Assembly: GCA_910584615.1 (NCBI GenBank)
Contig: CAJUAM010000030.1
Coordinates: 1 to 38,702 of the forward strand
Source: an uncultured Dorea sp.
Lineage (GTDB): Bacteria > Bacillota > Clostridia > Lachnospirales > Lachnospiraceae
DNA: 38,702 nt
Direction of reading: 5' to 3'
Of the stretch, positions 33,313-38,702 are shown in pieces. The notes under the pieces are model-generated. The model made no database searches and was not told the DNA's origin. It saw nothing but the letters and a program-made list of their open reading frames with translations. The position numbers and the translations under genes are program-made. The number at the start of each line of letters is the position of its first letter. Position 1 is the stretch's first letter.

Positions 33313-34686
33313 TTAGTGTTCAACACCATTTGACTCTTGGGCTGCCGTCCATTTCTCATTCCATTCCGTAACCATATCGTCCAAAGTCTTTGTTCCTGAT
33401 ACTGCTTCTTCCACAATCTCTGTCGGAACTGCCCCGGATACATTGATCCCCAGCTCAGAATCATTGTTTACATCATTAAACAGATTCTCTTCTCCTTCTG
33501 GAGCCGGGTTATTTACTACAAGTTCCACTCCCTCTAATGCCGACAGCGCTTCCGGATATTCATCTGTACTTACTACAGAAAGACCGCCTTCCCCTTGTGC
33601 AAATCCAGATTTTTCCACAAGCCATTTGATATAGCACATTGCCGCGATCTGGTTATCTTTTGAGCTGTTACAGTTAATACCGTAATTATAATCCGGTCCG
33701 GCTGCCGCATATTGTTTACCGTCAACCGTAATAGGAAATGCCATAAAGCCAATATCATCACCATTGTCACCAGCCTGCTGCATCTGTATTACAGACCATG
33801 AACCAAGAACCATACAGCCAATCTTACCATTATTCAGCATTCCCTTACTGCCTTCCCAGTCTGTGGTGGTCGGATCCTCTTCAGTAAGTCCTCTCTTCAC
33901 TGCTTCATATAAAGTATAGTAAACCGCATAAGGACCGGTTCCATCGCCTCTGTCTGAAAATGGATTCTCACCTTTTGTAAGCCCGGTATCAGCAAAGTCA
34001 GGGTCTCCTGTTGCTCCGCCGTCAATATTAGCATCCCACGCTGTCATGGTCCAGCCTGCCGCAAAGTTCGTATACATTGGAATCGCGTCCGTCTTGTCTT
34101 TAATCTTCTTTAATGCTTCCAGAAAACTATCGGGTGTCTTTGGAACTTCTTTAACTCCTGCATCTTCAAATACTTTCTTGTTGTATACAATCCCCTGGAC
34201 GTTAGCCATAGATGGAATACCATACACGCTGTCCTGATATGCATAGTTATTTAACATATTTTCTTCATAAGTACTCGAAAGCGCCTTCTTATCCCCCATC
34301 TTTGTAAAATAATTCCCCAGTTCATCTTTGTCAACTGTCGTTGGGACCATACAGATATCTCCCCAATCTCCTGTGGTAAGACGTGTAGTGATATCATTCG
34401 CGTAATCTGTAATTCCTTCATATTCAATGTTAATATTCGGATACACTTTCTGGAATTCCGTAATATATTCACTAAATGTTGTATCTATTACATCCGTCTT
34501 GTGAGTCAGGAATTTCAAGTCCGCCTTAATATCCGTGTAATCTTCTCCTAACGTAATCTGATCAATGGTCACGTCCAACTCCTGCTTCTCCACCTGCTTC
34601 TTCTGCCCGCCGCATGCGGATAATGATGCTGTCATAACTACCGCTAATGATGCCGCAAGCATTCTGGTTAAAACTCTGTTTTTCAT
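33313..34686 (-). CDS. Extracellular solute-binding lipoprotein for manno-oligosaccharides
   Basis: A 457-residue lipoprotein: basic N-terminus, hydrophobic stretch and lipobox LSAC with Cys25. The mature protein is a CUT1-type (MalE-like) binding protein, with DVIDTTFSEYITEFQKVYPN and NIEYEGITDYANDITTRLTT in the first lobe and GIPSMANVQGIVYNKKVFED in the hinge region. Aromatic residues in the lobes are compatible with stacking on oligosaccharides. It is the first gene of the operon, 220 bases downstream of a strong promoter with an operator, so it should be the most highly expressed. AGGAGAG precedes the ATG. The mannan specificity is inferred from the operon. Confidence 0.92.
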   Translation of the reverse strand: MKNRVLTRMLAASLAVVMTASLSACGGQKKQVEKQELDVTIDQITLGEDYTDIKADLKFLTHKTDVIDTTFSEYITEFQKVYPNINIEYEGITDYANDITTRLTTGDWGDICMVPTTVDKDELGNYFTKMGDKKALSSTYEENMLNNYAYQDSVYGIPSMANVQGIVYNKKVFEDAGVKEVPKTPDSFLEALKKIKDKTDAIPMYTNFAAGWTMTAWDANIDGGATGDPDFADTGLTKGENPFSDRGDGTGPYAVYYTLYEAVKRGLTEEDPTTTDWEGSKGMLNNGKIGCMVLGSWSVIQMQQAGDNGDDIGFMAFPITVDGKQYAAAGPDYNYGINCNSSKDNQIAAMCYIKWLVEKSGFAQGEGGLSVVSTDEYPEALSALEGVELVVNNPAPEGEENLFNDVNNDSELGINVSGAVPTEIVEEAVSGTKTLDDMVTEWNEKWTAAQESNGVEH

Positions 34687-34905
34687 ATTCTTTTCTCTCC
34701 TTTTTCTTTTTTATATTAAAGCCGCCATGCTCCAATATCATTAACAAGAATCCCATTTTTGACCGTATTATCTTTTACAAAACAGGCTCCTGCCGTCCAA
34801 ATCTTTTCTGCAGGTCTTTCATTTTACTGGATCGTTCGGTATATTTCTTTCAACCTCAGTCATACCATTACATAAATTTTTCAAACTCTGTTGTTAACTT
34901 TTATA

Positions 34906-34944
34906 AGTTAATTTAACTATATATCAGTTAATTAATTAAGTCAA
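34906..34944 (-). promoter_or_regulatory. Mannan operon promoter with overlapping LacI-type operator
   Basis: On the minus strand TTGACT (34939-34944), 17 bases, then TATAGT (34916-34921). A perfect 13-base palindrome, AGTTAAATTAACT (34906-34918), covers the end of the -10 and the predicted start. A related repeat, TTAATTAATTAA (34928-34939), lies in the spacer. Similar TTAATTAA motifs occur at 35039-35046 and in the lacI promoter. The 492-base gap 34687-35178 otherwise holds a leader of about 220 bases with no structure I recognise, AT-rich sequence, and the lacI terminator. Confidence 0.75.
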
Positions 34945-35096
34945 CACTTTTATATTCCATGTGTAATTTTTAGTAATAATATACATTTCTAGTTTTAAAT
35001 TTTTATGCATATTTACATGTATATTTTTAAATTATGTTAATTAATTGCTTTTTTAATATTAACAAACATATCTATTATTAATTTTAAAACTAAAAA

Positions 35097-35128
35097 AGTT
35101 CATTGGAATATTACAATTCCAATGAACT
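35097..35128 (-). terminator. Intrinsic terminator of the lacI gene
   Basis: A perfect 13-base stem (AGTTCATTGGAAT and its complement) with a six-base loop, followed on the minus strand by TTTTTTA. It lies 50-80 bases after the regulator stop, so lacI is transcribed separately from the mannan operon. Confidence 0.85.
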
Positions 35129-35178
35129 AAAATTAACAATATATCTTAATATGAAAAAACTCCCTATCCTTCTATTTG

Positions 35179-36207
35179 TTACATATCCCTGCGGTCTTTT
35201 ACTGATTTCTTTTCAACAATATTTCCTGTAACAATCTGAATTCCTGTAGCATACTTCTTTTGTTTTATCTTCTTAATCAGAGATTTTACACAAATCTCTG
35301 ACATTCTGCTCATATCAACACTATAAGAAGTAATCCTGTCCGGATCCATCCCCATGCCTGCCGGAAGAAAGTCGTCAAATCCTACCACCGATATATCATC
35401 CGGTACATGGTATCCCATTTCCTCCAGATTTTGAATTAAAGTATGCGCCGTAAAATCACAATTGCAAACATAAGCATCCAGTTCCGGTTTCTCTGTCAAA
35501 ATCTTATCATAAGATTTTCCCTGTTCATTACGATCTGATATCTCCCATTTCTCCTGAAATTCTATATTTCCTTCCCGCAATGCTTTTCTATACCCCCAGA
35601 ACCGATCTGTAATACTATTGGTGGCATCAACATTTCCAACGAATCCTATTTTTTTGTGGCCGTACCTGATCAGGTAATTTGTAAGTAAATAGGTTCCATA
35701 ATATCCATCTGAAATCACTGTATCAAGCGCAACAGACGGCATACATGTGTCAAGAAAAAAAACCGGCAGTTCTGTCTGGCTGACCATTTTAGATATATAT
35801 CTTTCATCCATCTGCCCTAAAAATATCAGCCCATCAACTTTTCCATCCTGCATAACCTTTGGGATACAGCCAAATTGTTCATCTTCTTTTGTAAGAAGCT
35901 CCAGAATACCATAGTATCTGTTATCATACAGCGCCCTGACTACTTTTTCATACAACTGTCCATAAAATGATACAGAATATCCATAATAATGTTCTGGTAC
36001 AACTACCCCTATATTTCCCGTTTCCGTCACTGCCGGCTTTCCGGCGCCCGAAGAATTAGATATATATCCCATCCTGTCAGCAACCTGTTTTATTCGTACC
36101 CTAAGTTCATCACTAACCCCCGGCTTTCCCGATAATGCTTTAGATACCGCGACATTACTCACTCCAACTCTTTCCGCGATATCCGCCAATGTTACGTCTT
36201 TCGCCAT
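35179..36207 (-). CDS. LacI-family transcriptional regulator of the mannan operon
   Basis: A 342-residue LacI/GalR regulator. The DNA-binding domain is at the N-terminus: VTLADIAERVGVSNVAVSKA is helix-turn-helix, with the hinge helix near residues 50-60. The effector domain has a periplasmic-binding fold (GNIGVVVPEHYYGYSVSF; VDGLIFLGQMDE; HKKIGFVGNVDATNSITDR; DDISVVGFDDFLPAGM). It lies directly upstream of the mannan operon with its own promoter, and both promoters carry AGTTAA/TTAATTAA motifs, suggesting repression of the operon and autoregulation. The inducer is probably a manno-oligosaccharide (inference). GGAGG is seven bases before the ATG. Confidence 0.93.
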   Translation of the reverse strand: MAKDVTLADIAERVGVSNVAVSKALSGKPGVSDELRVRIKQVADRMGYISNSSGAGKPAVTETGNIGVVVPEHYYGYSVSFYGQLYEKVVRALYDNRYYGILELLTKEDEQFGCIPKVMQDGKVDGLIFLGQMDERYISKMVSQTELPVFFLDTCMPSVALDTVISDGYYGTYLLTNYLIRYGHKKIGFVGNVDATNSITDRFWGYRKALREGNIEFQEKWEISDRNEQGKSYDKILTEKPELDAYVCNCDFTAHTLIQNLEEMGYHVPDDISVVGFDDFLPAGMGMDPDRITSYSVDMSRMSEICVKSLIKKIKQKKYATGIQIVTGNIVEKKSVKDRRDM

Positions 36208-36254
36208 TTATATCCTCCATCTTTTTAAATATAATTCCATTAATTTAATTGCAT

Positions 36255-36297
36255 TTTAATTAACTTTAAATATAATCAAATTTTGTAATAATGTCAA
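36255..36297 (-). promoter_or_regulatory. lacI promoter with operator-like repeats
   Basis: On the minus strand a perfect TTGACA (36292-36297), 17 bases, then TATATT (36269-36274). Right after the -10 comes AAAGTTAATTAAAA (about 36255-36268), resembling the mannan operon operator, and a second AT-rich half-match (AATTAAATTAAT) lies at 36238-36249. This fits autorepression. Confidence 0.7.
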
Positions 36298-36388
36298 GCA
36301 AACCCAAAAAAGATGTGAGACTATCGGGAAATACTGATTATTTATCACCAATATCATTCTTTGTCATTATACCGGTAATTTATTTCAG

Positions 36389-36991
36389 TCAGTTTTCTCT
36401 ATATCTTCTCTTACGGACTACCTGTCTTCCCTCCATCACTTCCCGGTAGCGGAAACACTCTTCAGTATGGTCATTGATCATTCCGCAAGCCTGCAGATGG
36501 GAGTATACCGTCACAGAACCAAGATACTTAAACCCTCGCTTTTTCAAGTCTTTGCTGATTTCATCCGAAAGTCCGTTCTTTGCCGGAATCATTCCTTTTT
36601 GATGGCCCATATACAAAATCACCTTATCTTTCGTAAATCCCCACAAATAATCACTGAATGTACCAAACTCTTCCCGCACCTTCAAAAAACGCTGCGCATT
36701 ATGGATCACTGCGCGTACCTTTCTTTCAGACTTAATCATTCCTTCTGTCTTCATAATCCTCTGGATATCTGCTTCTTTATATTCTGCCACGCTCTGATAA
36801 TTAAAATCATCAAAACATTTACGGAATATCTCCCTTTTCTGAATCATCATGTTCCAGTTCAACCCGCACTGCATGACTTCCATCATCAAAAACTCAAATT
36901 GTTTCCGATCGTCATACAGCGGAACACCCCATTCTTCATCATGATATTTTATCATTTTTTCATTGCACAAACACCAGGAACACCGCTCCAT
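36389..36991 (-). CDS. tag: DNA-3-methyladenine glycosylase I
   Basis: A 200-residue HhH-superfamily base excision repair enzyme that removes 3-methyladenine. The N-terminal RCSWCLCNEKMIKYHDEEWG contains the conserved zinc Cys and His and the W-G-P region (VPLYDDRKQFEFLMMEVMQC). The active-site helix region is GLNWNMMIQKREIF. The C-terminal KYLGSVTVYSHLQACGMIND and DHTEECF supply the remaining zinc ligands. The length is slightly above the usual 185-190. GGGAG is about nine bases before the ATG. It follows the flavodoxin-fold gene by 24 bases and is probably co-transcribed; the link between the two is not obvious. Confidence 0.93.
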   Translation of the reverse strand: MERCSWCLCNEKMIKYHDEEWGVPLYDDRKQFEFLMMEVMQCGLNWNMMIQKREIFRKCFDDFNYQSVAEYKEADIQRIMKTEGMIKSERKVRAVIHNAQRFLKVREEFGTFSDYLWGFTKDKVILYMGHQKGMIPAKNGLSDEISKDLKKRGFKYLGSVTVYSHLQACGMINDHTEECFRYREVMEGRQVVRKRRYREN

Positions 36992-37015
36992 TTTAAATTC
37001 TCCCCCGTGACCTTC

Positions 37016-37552
37016 CTATAAACTCTTTCCCAATTCATACGCCTGCTTCGGATATTCTGAATTTATAATATCATCAAGTACATAACTGCCTTTTGCGGAT
37101 ACAATCCCTGCATTTTTCCATTCCAGATATTTTACCATGCCCTTATAAGAAGCAACGGCCCCTTCTGCGGATTCTTCGGTTTCATCGCCATATGTAAGCA
37201 TCAGGACTGCCTTTTTATCTGCCCCCTTTAACACCGAATTATTTGCATAAAACCGGTCAATCACTGCTTTTATCTGTGCATTTATATCATAATAATAAAT
37301 CGGTGAAACAAACACAACTGCCTCTGCTTTTAAAAGTTCTGGATTCAGTTCCCGCATATCGTCTGTAAATACGCAGACCTGCTCATTCTTCTGGCAGGAA
37401 TCACAGCCAACACATGGATGCACATTCTTAAATGCTGCATCAAAACGACAGACTGTATGTCCGGCCTCCTCTGCTCCCTTAATAAAAGCATCTGCCAGAC
37501 AGGATGAGGTTCCTTTTTTGTGTGCGCTGCCGGTAATTACCAAAATATTCAT
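37016..37552 (-). CDS. Flavodoxin-fold NAD(P)H-dependent FMN oxidoreductase
   Basis: A 178-residue flavoprotein. MNILVITGSAHKKGTSSCLAD is the FMN phosphate loop of the NADPH-dependent FMN reductase family. VHPCVGCDSCQKNEQVCVFTDDM has three or four cysteines, as in the iron-sulfur flavoprotein-like branch, though the spacing CxxCxxC plus one more leaves cluster binding uncertain. VVFVSPIYYYDINAQIKAVIDRFY is the second conserved FMN segment. It is cytoplasmic. Its substrate cannot be predicted. GGAGG lies about eight bases before the start, and a promoter-like sequence lies at 37606-37633. Confidence 0.9.
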   Translation of the reverse strand: MNILVITGSAHKKGTSSCLADAFIKGAEEAGHTVCRFDAAFKNVHPCVGCDSCQKNEQVCVFTDDMRELNPELLKAEAVVFVSPIYYYDINAQIKAVIDRFYANNSVLKGADKKAVLMLTYGDETEESAEGAVASYKGMVKYLEWKNAGIVSAKGSYVLDDIINSEYPKQAYELGKSL

Positions 37553-37605
37553 CTTATAACTCCTCCAATTCTATTTTATCATATACGTTCGATATCCTTT
37601 ATTAT

Positions 37606-37633
37606 ACTATACATAAGTTTTTTTACCACACAA
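37606..37633 (-). promoter_or_regulatory. Possible promoter of the oxidoreductase-tag operon
   Basis: On the minus strand TTGTGT (37628-37633), 16 bases, then TATAGT (37606-37611), directly followed by an alternative TATAAT (37601-37606). The predicted leader is about 45-50 bases. Confidence 0.4.
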
Positions 37634-37703
37634 ATCTACAAAGATAGCCTCAGTATATAAGTGTGGACAAAAAACAGGTTTTCTGAAAAAGAAACGGTTA
37701 TCT

Positions 37704-37976
37704 TCAACCATCTATCATCCCTGCGACATACGTATGAATGCCATATTCAAAATCCTGTTTATCCCTAAAACTAAGCTGATTAAAAGCTCCTCTACACTTC
37801 CCTCTCTATCCTTTTGATAATTTACATCAGATTCTAACAGTTTCACTCTTAACTTTTTTATAAATGCATGGATAACCTTAAAATAAGTTCGTCAACGCAG
37901 CCCGTACATCTGCCCTTCTTTATAAATTAGCTTTTTAGTTCCGTAAGTATATGTAATAAAATGTATCTTTTGCCAC
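37704..37976 (-). pseudogene. Decayed TetR-like regulator remnant
   Basis: No intact ORF is present. Reading the minus strand with frame changes gives pieces that look like TetR. Near 37935-37976 is VAKDTFYYIYLRN (compare the recognition helix pattern V-x-K-x-T-F-Y-x-Y-F), then stops. Near 37707-37780 another frame gives FNQLSFRDKQDFEYG and HTYVAGMIDG before a stop, resembling a TetR C-terminus. The span is about half the length of a TetR gene, so a large internal part is missing. The rest of the gap 37553-38083 is AT-rich with nothing else I can recognise. Confidence 0.3.
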
Positions 37977-38083
37977 TATTTACATACAAATGACTTTTGC
38001 CTTTTCAATTAGCAAGATTTACAACAAAATTTTTTTGGTAATCAACAGAACGCTATTTTGATCAGCAAACTCAGATATAGAAA

Positions 38084-38121
38084 AATACCGAGAACTCTGG
38101 AATCCCAGTATTCTCGGTATT
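38084..38121 (-). terminator. Intrinsic terminator following the tRNA-Arg fragment
   Basis: An 11-base perfect stem (AATACCGAGAA/TTCTCGGTATT) with a 16-base loop that can pair a little further, followed on the minus strand by TTTTTC. It begins nine bases after the tRNA 3' end, the normal position for a tRNA gene terminator, and belongs to the original chromosomal tRNA locus. Confidence 0.75.
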
Positions 38122-38129
38122 TCTTTAGA

Positions 38130-38171
38130 CGTCGCTAAGAGGATTTGAACCTCCGGCCTACCGCTTAGGAG
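38130..38171 (-). tRNA. 3' half of a tRNA-Arg(CCU) gene (attachment-site remnant)
   Basis: The minus strand reads anticodon loop CTCCTAAG, the 3' anticodon stem GCGGT, variable region, T-arm GGAGG-TTCAAAT-CCTCT, and acceptor TAGCGAC plus discriminator G. The CCA is not encoded. The matching 5' half (GTCGCTA acceptor, D-arm, ACCGC stem) is absent; upstream of the anticodon loop the sequence is unrelated (TTCTA instead of ACCGC). A fragment that starts in the anticodon loop and runs to the 3' end is what a tRNA-targeting integrase leaves at the far junction of an integrated element. It is not a functional tRNA. Confidence 0.75.
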
Positions 38172-38454
38172 TAGAACCATTTGCTAGTAGGCAGCTCCCT
38201 CTTAGTGTTATCTAATCCCTTTATTTCCTTGCTTGTCACGGATTCAAAATGTTATCTCGTACCGACCTGTGACTGCTGATTTTAAGGCGTTTTAGATGCT
38301 CCATTTAGCAAGCGATTAGCAAGGGAATTGAATTTAGGGAAATGTCACGCTGTAAAGCCTTTCCCGGTTAATACCTGCATTTCACAACTAATCCCAGAAT
38401 AGTTTAAGCTGTTTGGATTTTCTAAGGTCGCAAATTGCGACCTCAAAGAGTTTC
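38172..38454. other. Element end next to the att junction, with palindrome
   Basis: Non-coding as far as I can see. Short repeated motifs related to TTAGCAAG occur (plus-strand TTAGCAAG and ATTAGCAAGG near 38307-38323, and complementary CTTGCT near 38230), possibly integrase arm-type sites. A perfect 19-base palindrome, AGGTCGCAAATTGCGACCT, lies at 38425-38443, just after the stop of the ORF6N-type gene; no T tract follows it. Its role is unknown. Confidence 0.4.
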
Positions 38455-38702
38455 TCATTCCTCTGCTTCCAGTTCCAACCTTTGCAGGATGTCCTTGATG
38501 ATGCCTGCATCTTGAATTAAATTGATTCCAAAACACTTTTTTCCTGCATCTTTCAATGATGCTCCTACATGATAGGCTGTCGCTTGGTCAAGAATCAAAA
38601 ACCTGTCATGGAATACTTTGGTATATTTTATCTTCAATGTCGGGTATTGTGCATTGAAATTCTTAACATCGGCTTTCGTTAGCTTCGTCTGTTTCTGCGT
38701 AT
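38455..38702 (-). CDS. C-terminal part of an ORF6N-domain-type protein (runs off the window)
   Basis: The reading frame is open from the window edge to a stop at 38455, giving about 82 residues. The segment FHDRFLILDQATAYHVGASL followed by KDAGKKCFGINLI resembles the C-terminal HxRFLIxD...YHxGASLKDxGKK region of ORF6N-domain proteins in Firmicutes, a phospholipase-D-like half motif. The ORF6N domain itself would lie beyond the window. Such genes are typical of phages and integrative elements, agreeing with the att-like tRNA fragment beside it. The true start is outside the window; apparent internal starts should be ignored. Confidence 0.7.
   Translation of the reverse strand, partial: TQKQTKLTKADVKNFNAQYPTLKIKYTKVFHDRFLILDQATAYHVGASLKDAGKKCFGINLIQDAGIIKDILQRLELEAEE

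Noticed and set aside
34562..34756. Upstream ORF in the leader of the mannan binding protein
   Set aside because: It is a short overlapping reading frame whose second half lies inside the signal-peptide region of the real gene; no ribosome site or recognisable protein is seen.
34687..34905. Riboswitch in the long leader of the mannan operon
   Set aside because: The leader is long enough, but I see no conserved riboswitch core or terminator/antiterminator pair.
38130..38205. A complete tRNA gene at the right end
   Set aside because: Only the anticodon loop, T-arm and 3' acceptor strand match. The 5' acceptor strand GTCGCTA and the 5' anticodon stem are missing upstream, so it cannot fold as a tRNA.
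38345..38536. 63-residue minus-strand ORF at the right end
   Set aside because: It overlaps the 3' end of the ORF6N-type gene in another frame and runs through the palindrome. It could be a decayed fragment of a related gene but there is not enough to support a call.
1..38702. CRISPR array or insertion sequence
   Set aside because: No regularly spaced repeats and no transposase-like ORF were found on either strand.

Overview
The window reads as a chromosomal stretch from a gut Firmicute, most likely a Lachnospiraceae member. The reasons are low-to-moderate GC, strong AGGAGG-type ribosome binding sites, YesM/YesN-type two-component genes, DUF624 membrane proteins, and a gene set closely resembling the beta-mannan utilisation locus described in Roseburia intestinalis. 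Nearly every gene is on the minus strand, so operons read from high to low coordinates. No species is claimed.

Layout, right to left in the direction of transcription. (1) 38130-38702: the 3' half of a tRNA-Arg(CCU) gene with its own terminator, abutting foreign-looking DNA that carries the end of an ORF6N-type protein. This looks like one attachment junction of an integrated element lying to the right. (2) 36389-37976: a decayed TetR-like remnant, a flavodoxin-fold oxidoreductase and 3-methyladenine DNA glycosylase I. (3) 19534-36207: a LacI regulator followed by one long beta-mannan operon: solute-binding lipoprotein, two permeases, GH130_2, an AGE-family 2-epimerase, GH130_1, two small membrane proteins, a CE2-like and a CE17-like acetyl esterase, a phosphohexomutase, a GH1 beta-glucosidase and a mannose-6-phosphate isomerase/ROK kinase fusion. 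Imported acetylated manno-oligosaccharides would be deacetylated, phosphorolysed to mannose-1-phosphate, and routed through mannose-6-phosphate to fructose-6-phosphate. (4) 16757-19413: an AT-rich retron cassette, with promoter, msr-msd RNA, a phosphoribosyltransferase-like effector, a reverse transcriptase with a winged-helix-like N-terminal extension, and possibly a small downstream ORF. (5) 15821-16812: a divergent nitroreductase/HxlR regulator pair with a clear operator-like palindrome. (6) 11081-15688: an mglBAC-type sugar ABC transporter. (7) 5464-10953: an AraC-type response regulator, a YesM-type sensor kinase and two periplasmic-binding-fold proteins. (8) 67-5312: alpha-mannosidases GH125 and GH38 and a DUF624 membrane protein.

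The two most unusual points come directly from the sequence. First, the MglB-like binding protein (14387-15688) is circularly permuted relative to the normal galactose-binding fold; a canonical-order relative lies in the same window at 5464-6501. Its partner permease carries an unusual N-terminal extension of about 210 residues that looks coiled-coil. Second, there is a complete retron with a foldable ncRNA whose a1/a2 repeats start almost exactly at the predicted transcription start. Its RT has all the retron hallmarks (NAxxH, YADD, VTG) and appears fused to a winged helix, next to a PRPP-loop effector. This resembles the PRTase-type retrons (type III in the published classification, as I recall it), whose mechanism I do not know to be established.
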